A stretch of DNA of 64,000 nucleotides from Phycomyces nitens (Eukaryota > Mucoromycota > Mucoromycetes > Mucorales > Phycomycetaceae). Every line of letters begins with the position of its first letter. The first letter of the stretch is position 1. Made by a program: the position numbers and the translations under genes. A model generated the notes under the pieces. It was not told where the DNA came from. It saw only the letters and a program-made list of their open reading frames with translations, and did no database searches. The stretch spans positions 4,960,001-5,024,000 of the forward strand of contig JAHRBC010000002.1 in NCBI GenBank assembly GCA_022702545.1. The letters are read 5' to 3'. This document shows, one piece after another, positions 54,054 to 64,000 of the stretch.

Positions 54054-55282
54054 CACTGCAAAAAAAATGCAATTTCAACTCTGAATACATCAATTGAAAC
54101 GAGGGGAGTATAGGTCTTGGATTAGCCTTTTTCTTGATTACTCTAGACGGCGTTAAGAATATTTGGTAGTTCTATTAGATGGACATTAGAATATGTCTTT
54201 ATTTTCGTTGATTATTCAACTACAATATTTTCACTGTCTTTTGAAAGTCGCAAGATTAATATTCTTGGGGGTGATTAAAATGAATTATCAGATATAGGTA
54301 ATTTTATAAGGTCTTGACTTAAAACTGATTAGAGTCTTTCTTGATTAAATAAAGCGTCTCACTGTAAAATGAAAATGACGATTACATTATTTTTTGGGAT
54401 TATTGGTTTTACAGACTGCACTTTTTTTAGGGGTAAACCACCTTGGAATGCAAATTATTTTTTGTTCTTTCTCTTTTGCCTCTTGCTCTTATACATATAC
54501 TGGTAATTATTTTATTCTTATTATTTTATGTAATTACTTAATGATTTTGCCATTATCTTTACAGATCATCAACAAGCTTCTCCTCTTTGGTCATTTTACA
54601 TAGTTTAATAAGATAAAATAATATTTGCTCAAAGCTTTTCTTTACTAATGACTTGATGTCTCTAGTCATCACAGCTTTTAATGTTACTTAATCTTGTAAC
54701 CAAACATCATGGTAAGCTATTATATTATTACAAATCATATATATCTCTTTACTTATACATATATAACTATGTTATATTCTCTATTAGATATATTAAGAAT
54801 CTCATCCGCATGCCTGAACAAATAATCACACAGGTAAGAAAACTGCTGGTAATATAGTATATATGAATATTCAGAATACTAATAACTTTACAATTCTTAG
54901 ACAATCTCAACTGACAGCTAATATGCTGAAATATTCTCATGAATCTATCAAGTAGTCTATCTACTCATGATATCAACATTGTAAGTACAACATCAAATAA
55001 TTTGATCTATTACGATTATTTAATTAATCTTTGCTCCTATTACTATTAAATAGCACCATTCTCCTCCAAGACAGTATCCAATACCTATCAGGTAGGAACT
55101 TGTTGGTCTTGCTAGATGCAAAATATGAAACAATACTCTAGAAATAGCATATATATTATTATTATATGATTAGAGCATTCATCTAGAAATATATATATTA
55201 AATAAATAAAAAATAAATAAAAAACAATTTATTTTTTAAAAATCAACAAATGAGGCTTGTATGTAAACGTATGATACAGTGC

Positions 55283-55420
55283 TTTTCAGTCTAAAAGACA
55301 TTATTTCTCTTTGCTTTTCAGTCTAAAAGACATTATTTCCCTTTGCTTTTCAGTCTAAAGACATTATTTCCCTTTGATTTTCAGTCTAAAGACACTATTT
55401 CCCTTTGCTTTTCAGCCTAA
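55283..55420. repeat. Subterminal repeats of dCMC-b
   Basis: Five or more units of about 31 bp with core CTTTTCAGTCTAAAAGACAT; more copies than in CMC3 and dCMC-a. Confidence 0.75.
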
Positions 55421-55504
55421 AGAGATGAGTTACTGAGATTAAAAGTAAAGGATATTTTTTTTGTATTGTTTATTAAAGAAATTTCATAGTCATGTGCTAT
55501 CTAT

Positions 55505-58500
55505 CTAAAAGAGTGAGTCTTCTAATTCTATTTTTCTAATGTTTAAGGTAGCAATGGCAGCTATTTGGTTAGTGACAAAAGGAACATCATGGAAGATATG
55601 TTGGAAGTGAGCTTCCCAAATGGCCCCTATTGTGCATCCCAGAATACTATAGGCGAAGACTGTGGTATTCTTGACTTCAACTGACATTGGAGAAGAAGGA
55701 AGGAGAAGGTGGTCGAACATAAGTGATGTGGGATATTCCAGGAACCAGGTTGCAATTTGATACCAAATTAACTTTTTATGAGGGCATGCCCAGAATAGAT
55801 GTTCATCATCTTCCAGTTCACCACATAAAATGCATTGTGGGTCGTCTACATCCGTAACGTTATGGCTGAATAGCCGCTGCCTACTAGGAACCTTTCCATG
55901 CATCAATCTCCACCAGATGGTGTAGATTCTAAGAGGAAGACATGATCCCCAAAAGCTACGCCAGTGTACTGGTGCTGCATGCAGGAATGGGGGTGAGACT
56001 TGGGTGAGGGGCGGTCTTATGTGTGCATGGATCACTTGAGCAGAGAGATTGCATATCCGTGGAACTTTTGGTATCCCGGAGGAAAGGAAGCCTTGAAAGT
56101 GGCGAGATGGAGTCGGAAAGAAGGAGGCCATCACTGAGCCAGGCTCTCGCAATGGAGAAACTGTGAGCAGAGAGAACCACTCCTTCAGTCTGAGTTCACC
56201 GTGATCCAAAAGGGTAAACAGCATGTCTATGTTAGACCTGGCTCGTCTTCGTTCATACTGGTTGAGTTGACGTATGCATCCAAGAGTATAGTCATATATG
56301 AATGCATTACATACACATAGTTTACCGCAGGAAAAGAAGAGTGGTAGAGGATGAGATGGGGCCAGAATTGTGCTGAGAGGTAGCTCCTGTACAGTGACAG
56401 GATTTATGACAGTCCAGTCAAAGGAGAGTGGAATGGTTTTCATAGCATGGAAGATTGTGGGAAAGATACTAAAGGTGTTGGGGCGAGGTGACCACAGCTC
56501 AGGAAACACCAGAGGAAGAAGTGGGTCAGTTGTATTGCAATACTGCCTTATAAGGTAGGCCAGTATTTTGCCGGCAAAAGATAGTGGGGTGGTCTGATTG
56601 AGCAAGGGAAGGATCCATCTGGTTTGCAGTAAGGAATATTGGGTCTGAGGATCTAGGACGCCAAGGCCGCCTTCTTGTCATGGACGAGTGCATGAGTCAA
56701 ATCTAACAAATGGGTAGCATCCATGAGATAAAAATTTAATTACTTCTGAACGAAGTCTGCTTATGTCTGCCGTATTCACTGGGAGGATGCGTATTACATG
56801 CCATGCCCTACTCAGAAGAAGTGAGTTGGTGACCAGCCCTCTACCAAGAACTGATAGGTTTTGCTGTGCTAAAAATTGTGTGTGGTTACGGATCTTTGTA
56901 ATTACGTCTTCAAAAGCACAGGATAGTTGAGCCTTTGAGCTGGTGAGAGGGTAACCAAGATAGGTTATTAGCTGCGAGCTACGGCTATCATGCCATGAAG
57001 TTATTTCATGGTTCTGCAGATGAGAATTCCAAGTCTGTTGTTCACGACCAGATAAGGAGACTGCAACTGTTTTGTGTCTATTCATTCTGGCATTTGACGC
57101 ACGGTCATATACCTGGAGCTGATCTATCAGGGTGTTGAGCTTGTCAGGCGTGTTCAAGAACACTACTACGTCATCAGCATATGCTAAGAACTTAATAGGT
57201 GGTGGCTCATCTATAGACTGGGGCAATAAAGGGAGGCCATTTGAGATGACAAATCCTTTGAGTTGTTCAGTGGCAAGGATGGTGTGGAGTAGAGGTTTGA
57301 GGGCCAGGTTGAAAAGAAGAGGGGAGAGTGGATCACCTTGTCGCAAACCTCAGCCTTGTTTTATTGGAGCTGACAGATATCCGTTGATATTGACACAAAG
57401 TGTTGTGTCAAAGAAGAGGGCAGTGATAGTAAGAATGAAAGTGGAAGGAAACCCAAACTGAAGAAGGCATTGACGCAGGTACTCAGGGTGAACTCAATCG
57501 TAAGCCTTTTCTTGGTCAAGTAGTAAGCCGATTCCAGGTAGTTTGTATCTTTGAGCCATATCCATGATTATTCTGGCGACTATTCCATTATCTGCAATGA
57601 ATCTATTTCCCAAAAACCCTGTTTGGTATGGGTTGATAGTGAGTTTCATCATGGTTGGAAGGCGTGATGTGATAAGGCAAGTGAAGAGTTTGGCATCAGC
57701 ACATATCAGCAATATAGGCCTCCAGTTGGACAATGAAGTAAGGTCTCCCTTTTTTGGCAGCAGAACAACCATGGACCATTTCCATGAGCGCGGAATTTCT
57801 TGACATTGGAGAGCTAGGTTAAAGACTTTGACCATCAGGCCTTGGGCAAATTTGTGCTGGAATAGCCAACGAAAAAGTTTGTATAGTATACCATCTACGC
57901 CTGGGCTACTGCGAGTGGGGGAGTGATTAAGGGCTCTCAATATGTCCTCAGCATCCCATTCTGCCATAATAGTCTCTCCCTCTTTGCTAGGTAGGCAGCT
58001 AGAATCTGGAATATTGGCCAACAGTGACTCAACGGCATTATCATCGATGGGTTTGGCAGCATACAAATCGGAATAGAAGGTGTGGGCGCATTTAACCAGA
58101 CCATCTGGGGATTTGGTTAGGCCACCATTTTCTTGCAGTGCTCGGATGTTCTGTGCCCATCGGCATTCTTTCAAGCATCGGTAGAAGTAGGCATTTGAGC
58201 GTTCTCCATGTTCGCGCCACTTATGTCCTGATCGAAGTGCTAGGATGCGGGCATCAACTTCTTGTTGGTAGTCTATCTGACGCTCAACTTCAAGCAGCTG
58301 TTGATGGAGGACTGAGGAGGGATTGTTGTCTAGAGAGTTGGGAACATATTCTTGTTCTTTGGTCAGTGGGGTCAGTGAGGTGTGGGGTTCGTCCTCAGTT
58401 CTATGACTTTGTGGTTGGCTAGTCCCTAAGTATTCCTGAGCTACCTCTCTGTTGGAGATATGTTGTATATGCTGTGTGCATGGATGACTGTGTGGGTTGC

Positions 58501-59503
58501 TTGGGTGTCTCGATTGTGAGTTACTTTGAGACTGACTGTGCAGCTGTGTTACTATAGCAGATCGTTGCTCCGCTAGTATCTTCTGCATAGTCTTGGCTTT
58601 GTTTCTAGCTTTACGACTATGGTCTATAGCCATGGCTTTCAAATTAGCCTTTATCAGGTCCCATTGGATGTGAGGTGCTACATTAGGAATCTGTGTTTCT
58701 GCTGCATCAAGGAAGGTAGTCATTGTGTTGCAAAACTCTTTATCAGACAGGAGGTATGGGTTGAACCTCCAGATTCCAGGTCTATGCTGAGGTGACCCAA
58801 TTGAAAGTTGGATGCTGATACTGAAATGATCCATCCAAGATCCGGCAACATATTCAACCACAGGAGAGTGTACTGATATCTTTAGGTTGTTTGTGACAAA
58901 AAGGAAATCGAGGGTTGATCCAGTGGTGAATGTTGGGAGTGGCGTGCAGTTCACAGGAGTGATGGCATCAAACCAATGGTGGGATAACCATTGGGTCCAT
59001 GCAGTTGGAAGGGGTGGGGAGGAAGTGAGTCTTGTGTTGTAATTGAGATCTCCAAGTAACACACTTTTTGGAAGTGGTGGAGAACTAAAGGCTAGATAGT
59101 GATCTAGAAGAGAGTAGAAGAGAGGGCATTGCTCTGGGTGGGCAGGTGCATAAATGACAAAGAAGTTGAGCGGGTCATGTATTTTATGGACGTGGTGAAT
59201 TGTGGCAGTAAGCAGACGGCCGTCTGTTAGGTGTGTGGGGTCAAAGGAGTTGAGATGTGGTTCTATATGGTATTCGGGGTTAAAGGAAACTAGACCACAG
59301 TGATGTGACCATGTGCTAGATTGAGATTGAAGGAGAGTAGAGATAGATGATTGCATATTTTTGGTGTCAGTGTGCAATTCTTGGATGGCGAGGATGTCAT
59401 ATTTTTGTTGTCTTATATGGTGGGCAAAATGTCAACCAGAGGTGGTCAGCATCTTTTTTAAGCCTCTGCAGTTAAGCGAGGCAATTCTTAGATGGTTAGA
59501 CAT
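55505..59503 (-). pseudogene. LINE-3 ORF2: endonuclease, reverse transcriptase, zf-RVT (four TGA)
   Basis: 1332 codons, one frame. APE endonuclease: MSNHLRIASLNCRGL, DILAIQELHTD, VLLGDLNYNTR, GSWMDHFSISI. RT: LLPKKGDLTSLSNWRPILLI, LLDQEKAYD, LRQGDPLSPLLFNLALKP and KFLAYADDVVVFLN. C-terminal zf-RVT: CILCGELEDDEHLFWACP. In-frame stops are TGA at 59432-59434, 57494-57496, 57350-57352 and 56678-56680; no TAA or TAG. At two of them the flanking residues (QG-stop-GLRQGDP and YD-stop-VHPEYL) line up with Arg in LINE-2 (HRGLCQGDP, YNRVHPEYL). Confidence 0.9.
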
Positions 59504-59505
59504 AT

Positions 59506-60795
59506 TTACTGCCCTGAACCATCAGCGACGATGGTCTTGTGGACAGCTGAAGGATCTGGGAAGAGTCCTTGGATGGGTTTGTTGTTTCGGTTTCTTTTAC
59601 CATTAATGATGAGAGTGGGGTCAACATCATTTCTCAATCGGGACTTCTGGCCAGTTGCCTTGGGTGGGTTGGCCATAGCTTCATTAGTCATTATGGTGTC
59701 TTCATCACCTGCTATTCCTCCTTGTGCTTCTGTAGTCAGTCTGACTGTAATTTTGCTACTCTCAGTTATACTTTCGAGACAACGTTGTTGTTCTTCAACG
59801 AGGGCAATCTTGTCCTCAAGTGCATTTTCACTTTGCACAAGTGCCTCTTGCATCTTCGCATTTTCTCTGACTAGATGGGCCAGTTCTTCTTCAAGCTGGT
59901 GGTTGTTACCTCCATTCTCTGGTGAGATAACTTGAGGATCTTCTTGGCGTTGATGCTTACGTTCCTTCTCAATTGTTTTGTCAGGACATTGTGCCCAAAT
60001 GTGGCCTGGCTTTTTACAACCATAGCACAGGCGAGGGCTCTTCGTCCTCTTCTCACAGTTTGCTTTCTTATGGCCCTCTCCATGACAATAATTGCATGCC
60101 ACAGGCATGTTCTGCCACTTGGCATAAATCTCTCGTTCCCCACGAAAGTCAATCTTGTGTGTTAGGGGAATGTATTCAATCCCTTCCTTTGGAGCAGTGT
60201 CTAACATGACAAAGCCTTTGCCCCCAAACAATTGAAACTGAGGGTCCATATAAAGACTAATATGAATCACTCAACCAAAAAGGCCCATGACTTCTTGAAC
60301 TTGAGGCTCTAATTTATCTGCCCTGCGGAGAGGCAACTTATCAAGATGTACGCGAAGGATGTTGCTATCCCCGCCAAATGTAGGGGTGGCTAAGAGAGTT
60401 TGGTGTCCAACGACAACGCCCTCTGAGCAAGCCCTGGGCACATCTTCAATAGTGTCAAATGAAATAATTGCTATATTTCTATCTCTACGGTCTTGACCCA
60501 GGGCCCCTACTATGCTAGGGTACTGGGACTTCAGGGCTTGAAAAAACTGGGCAGCGTCTAAGCCACTATCTGTGATGTCAAAAACAACAGCATTGTCTTC
60601 ATTCGACGAAATCCACATTTGGTTTGCCTTTTGCTGGGCTAATTCTGCTTTTGCAGAAGCATCATCAAAAATGATTACTGGCTTTCCTCGGGCTATACAA
60701 GCCCAGTTGCCAAAAATTGGCACAGGTTTGGCAGATTGTGACAATGTTGACAATGAGATGTCAGAGGGGGAGACCGTGTGTAGATGGGTGGGCAA
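59506..60795 (-). pseudogene. LINE-3 ORF1 (gag-like, two CCHC knuckles; one TGA)
   Basis: One frame with TGA at 60271-60273 (GLFG-stop-VIHIS). The start is uncertain: the first in-frame candidate at 60795 is a TTG, and the frame opens slightly upstream after a TAA. N-terminal half with DITDSGLDAAQFFQALKSQ and ILRVHLDKLPLRRADK. CCHC knuckles CNYCHGEGHKKANC and CYGCKKPGHIWAQC. A coiled coil around ELAHLVRENAKMQEAL. The stop TAA is followed after two nucleotides by the ORF2 ATG. Confidence 0.82.
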
Positions 60796-61246
60796 GCCAT
60801 TAAGGCTAGGCTGAGGTGAAATCCATGGGTTGTTGATCGTACTATGTATAGGATCAGGCAGATTTTGTCGTCCATTTTGTTGTTATCATTTTTCTGTTTA
60901 TCAAAGATGTATTGAATCTATCCATCAAAGTAAAGGATATGAATAGATTGTAAATTGCAATATCGCGATTAGCTTTATATGGCACAAAATACAATAAATA
61001 ATAGGCTTACTTGACACGAAATATAAAATAAACTAGACCTCTTTAATAACAGAAAAGTTGGGGGGTATTAAAGGTTTTTAAAGCAGAACTAAAGACCTAT
61101 TTCTCTGATAGACCAGGCGTCATTCCCTATAGTATCATTCATATTTGTATGGTGGAGAAATACAGATTGAAATAATAATAAATCAATGATGGTACTTTAA
61201 TACTACAGATATTTCTCCACCATAAAATCGTATACTTTTTGCAGTG

Positions 61247-62469
61247 AACGTCATTTGGTCTGATGAGTCCCATTTCTGCTTGAACAGTAACGATTGTGGC
61301 AAGCGAGTACTCCGAAAAGTTGGAGAAAGATATGAAGAAAGGAATACCATGTCAACAGTGAAGTGGGGAGGCAGTGGCATCATGGTTTGGGGCTGCTTTT
61401 GGGGTAAAGGATTTGGTCCTTTGAAGATTGTCAAGACGGATTCTGTAAACCAAGATGCATATGTAGATATTTTGGCATCTACATTCCATTCTTGGTTTAA
61501 AACCATTACCGAAAGTGAGGAGAGAGACTTCATTGTTGTGGGTAGAGTAAAAATAAGAAAGATACGAAAGAATTTGTGAGAACTTGTGTAGGGTGTTTAT
61601 TATCAAGAAAAAGGTTATGTTTCTACACAGAACTAACTACTGATATTTATATGTTTTCTGATTTATAATTCAGTATATGCTTTGGTAATATTTATCACAA
61701 TGAGTCATCTTCCAGGAGTATTGTCTTTCTGGAAAGATCCAGAGAGACCTATTGATATGATACTTCTCCAGTCAGATCAGCCAGAGAGCTTTGGTAAAGA
61801 AGAGCATTTATGCTATTGGTAATATTTTAATATTCCAACCCAGATACTTTGGTAATGTTTTAGAATTATTAATTCATTGTAGTTGTAGTCTCTCAATCAA
61901 GTATTCATATAATAAACGAAATATGTAAATGGAATATGATGATGCCATTAGATAAATATGTGTATATCTGTATATCCCATATTATGGTGATAACAATAAT
62001 AATAATAAATAATAATCAATTATGTGTATGATGATCTGTGTATTGGATAATCTCATAAAGGCAGATCCATTTGACTGGAATAGCTGAGGATATTATTTTA
62101 TCCTTCAGTCTTACTCTCAGATTCAGCAGTGATCAATACTCATTTACAACATTCATCCTTCAGGAAGATGGTGCAAGCTGCCATACGGGTAGATATGCTC
62201 AATGGTGGAAGGAGACTCATCAGATCAGGGGATTTGAGTACTGGCCAGCTCAAAGCCCTGATCTGAACCCCATCGAGCATATATGGAGTGCTCTCGAAAG
62301 GCAGGTTGAGAAGAAGAGAACCTCTATCAACAATCTAGATGATTTAGAGGTAGCTCTACAAGAAGAATGGGCGAGGTTGGGCATCGAGTATGCAAAGCGT
62401 CTAGTTGGGAGCATGCAAAGAAAATGTCAAGCGGTGATTGATGCCCGTGGTGGTACAACAAAGTACTAA
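61247..62469 (+). pseudogene. mariner/Tc1 transposase, 3' half, split by solo LTR
   Basis: Begins abruptly at the right end of dCMC-b with NVIWSDESHFCLN (first Asp), KWGGSGIMVWGCFW, then is interrupted at SEERDFI by the solo LTR (61535-62151). It resumes FILQEDGASCHTGRY (second Asp) and PAQSPDLNPIEHIWSALER (Glu), ending GGTTKY at 62469. Joining the two sides at the TTCAT duplication keeps the frame. The N-terminal half is not found left of dCMC-b, so it was lost or lies elsewhere. No terminal inverted repeat could be paired. Confidence 0.87.
61535..62151 (+). repeat. Solo LTR (617 bp)
   Basis: TGTTGTGGGTAGAG...CATTTACAACA with perfect 5-bp duplication TTCAT (61530-61534, 62152-62156). It looks >95% alike by eye to the copy at 49269. 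Confidence 0.93.
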
Positions 62470-63193
62470 AAAAACTATATTTTTTTTCAACATTTATAAA
62501 ATATAAGAGTTCTAGATATTTTATTCATGGAGTAAATACTTCTTGAAAAAGGTGTATAACTATTTTTGAAATTGCTTGAAATTTATTTTTATTTAACAAT
62601 AATTGGTGTGACTGTAGTAATTAAATCATTTTATAATTAGAGAATCTATAGTATCTCTGGTATACAAAAGGTGGCTATGTGTCTTTAATATTACTTGCAG
62701 CCATCTATCAAAGTATATTGCAAATAAATTCAAGGTATGTTTATAAATTATGCCAAGCTCATATGTTTCCTTTGATAATCCTATCTTTTACAATATCAGC
62801 AAATACATCAACCCACAACTATTTAATAAAACATGTTTATCTAGTACGTTTATCGGTTTCCCGTATATATTTTTTTGGAGATAGCCAACTCTGTTTTCTT
62901 AGATTGTCATTATTGAGTTCCAAGAATACTTATCTGGGGCCTTGATGATATTATATCTGCTCTTTCTTATTACACAAAAAAATTAATCATAATCAAAGAA
63001 AAGTGTCGGGTGCATGGACCACAAAATTTTGGCTTCTTTTGGTCTAGATTCTAAAGCACAAAGAGTAGTATTCCAATTGGCTAAAGTAGAGAGTAACAGA
63101 GCTGATAAAAAAAATTAAAGTAAATACCAATCATTGTTTATCTTTCTCTTTGTTCAATCAACCCATATCTTGGTACTTGAAAACATAAGATTT
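62470..63193. other. Intergenic flank upstream of the START gene
   Basis: AT-rich; it includes the 3' flank of the mariner fragment and presumably the START-gene promoter. An 88-codon open frame at 62679-62945 is unsupported. Confidence 0.4.
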
Positions 63194-64000
63194 ATGAGTA
63201 ACAGCAAACCATTAGCAACGACCAGTCAAGTGGATAAAGTCATAGTCAAAGACCAACACCCTGTAGATGAGGTTATCGATGGCAACAAAGACAAGAACGT
63301 GTCATTTGTAAGGTCCCCCTTTTTTTAAAAAATAAAACATATCTAAACTCGGCTATTAATACTACTTTATAGCAAATATTCAGTCATCCTAGATATATTG
63401 ACCAATGCACTTTACCACCTTTGACTCCTTGCTTTTCGTATTCTGCCAATGTACCAAACACTTCTTTTAGAGACAATGATTACATTATATGGCAAGCCGA
63501 AAATGCACTAAATTCTCTCAAACAAGCCAAAAGTCATCGTGGATGGGATAAACTGCCAAAGAATGGACTTGAAGAAGTCTACAAAAAGTACGGATTTTCA
63601 GGCGACAAGGTTGTGATGATCAAAGGTCAGACAGTCATCAAAGGCTTCTCTCATCATGGAGTGTTTCGTGTCGCTACTACAAGAAGATTGTGGGATGACA
63701 AGTAGGAAATATATTGTTCTTAATGACCCAATAATTTATACTTTATAAAAAAAACCACCCCGTGATTAGATTCATGGAAGGACGTCTGGTAAAAAAGATC
63801 AGCCCAAACACTTCAGTGACATACGAAGCATCCAAAGGATCATATTCTTCAAGGAAAGTGGATGTCTTTATATCTAAAATAAATTTATTCAATCGCCAAA
63901 GTATTAAATGTTGGTGTAGACTAGACGATGTAGTTCAAGTAGAACGAACAGAATATGTTGGCGAAGACACGGTTTTGTTTGTGACTACCAGCGTACAGAC
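63194..64000 (+). CDS. START-domain (lipid-binding) protein, partial
   Basis: Predicted exons 63194-63307, 63373-63701 and 63770 to the window edge, with GT-AG introns of 65 and 68 nt and frame kept throughout. I chose MSNSKPLATTSQ at 63194; an upstream in-frame ATG at 63134 would add a hydrophobic stretch and is less likely. The second exon has WQAENALNSLKQAKSHRGW and VVMIKGQTVIKGFSHHGVFR; the third starts FMEGRLVKKISPNTSVTY and runs to VLFVTTSVQT. The order (GVFRVATTRRLWDDK, EGRLV, SSRKVDVF) fits the START/SRPBCC lipid-transfer fold; ligand unknown. It has no stop or frameshift, so it appears to be a functional host gene at the edge of the repeat block; the C terminus lies outside the window. 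Confidence 0.75.

Larger units (their letters stand above)
55456..60926 (-). mobile_element. LINE-3 (APE-type non-LTR retrotransposon)
   Basis: 5471 bp on minus, flanked by a 14-bp duplication AAAGTAAAGGATAT (55442-55455, 60927-60940) with the A tail represented by the T run at 55456-55463. ORF1 (59506-60795) and ORF2 (55505-59503) each occupy one frame without frameshift; the damage seen is only TGA codons. Related to LINE-2. Confidence 0.92.
54054..61246 (+). mobile_element. CACTA deletion derivative dCMC-b, with LINE-3 inside
   Basis: Same structure as dCMC-a in the plus orientation: CACTGCAAAAAAAATGC at 54054 and TACTTTTTGCAGTG ending at 61246, about 1.7 kb once LINE-3 (55456-60926) and one target copy are removed. 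The deletion junction (near 54300) is the same as in dCMC-a, so both descend from one deletion event. The flanking 3-mers (TAT and AAC) do not match, and a mariner transposase is present only on the right, so the flanks come from two insertion sites. Confidence 0.82.

Noticed and set aside
22463..55420. CRISPR-like array from the ~31-bp repeats
   Set aside because: Units are contiguous without spacers and lie in the subterminal zone of CACTA elements in a eukaryotic sequence.
62679..62945. 88-codon ORF upstream of the START gene
   Set aside because: No recognised domain and hydrophobic AT-rich composition; treated as intergenic.
1..64000. tRNA, rRNA or other structured RNA genes
   Set aside because: No recognisable tRNA arms, rRNA segments or snRNA motifs noticed on reading; a tRNAscan/Infernal search would be decisive.

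Overview
The window is almost entirely transposable-element DNA from an AT-rich eukaryote, most likely a fungus, and by inference an early-diverging (Mucoromycota-type) one. The support is: short GT-AG introns of 57-71 nt; non-LTR retrotransposons with APE endonuclease, zinc-knuckle ORF1 and C-terminal zf-RVT; DIRS-type tyrosine-recombinase retrotransposons; CACTA-type (Tnp2) DNA transposons; Tc1/IS630 elements; and one Helitron/Helentron. The only host gene recognised is a START-domain gene (63194 to the right edge).

The elements are nested, and many boundaries can be fixed from target-site duplications (TSDs) or from restored reading frames. 1-1296: 3' end of a LINE. 1605-4018: three head-to-tail LTR-like repeats. 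4021-24586: an IS630/Tc1-like transposon with ~110-bp TIRs and TA flanks, swollen by later insertions. These are DIRS element 'DIRS-A' (4553-14973), which itself carries CACTA element 'CMC1' (4890-10967) inside its internal complementary region; CACTA element 'CMC2' (15213-21492); and a 1.69-kb deletion derivative 'dCMC-a' (22120-23804). 24758-32232: a CACTA remnant (CMC4), a broken LTR, and CACTA element 'CMC3'.

32748-53891: a second DIRS element 'DIRS-B' split by LINE-2 (32871-47415), a solo LTR (49269-49887) and a Tc1 element (50997-52607). LINE-2 is in turn split by an intact Helentron-like element (35158-41314) and another CACTA-like element, CMC5 (41641-44765). 54054-61246: a CACTA deletion derivative 'dCMC-b' containing LINE-3 (55456-60926). 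61247-62469: a mariner/Tc1 transposase half, split by a solo LTR. 62470 onward is the flank and the START gene.

The most distinctive system is the CACTA group. Three diverged copies (CMC1, 2, 3) share one gene plan: a four-exon Tnp2 transposase facing a convergent four-exon gene ('gene B') whose product is 350 aa in all three copies. Gene B has a putative coiled coil and a conserved C-terminal S-[DE]-D-E-T-D ... P-x-W-R-S-D-E-L signature. By analogy with TnpD/TnpA of plant En/Spm, gene B may be a DNA-binding accessory protein acting on the subterminal repeats seen in these elements; that is inference.

Most other genes are decayed by in-frame stops, of which most are TGA where CGA (Arg) can be inferred, as expected from C-to-T change at methylated CpG or a RIP-like process. 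The intact exceptions are the 1976-aa Helentron protein and CMC3 gene B.
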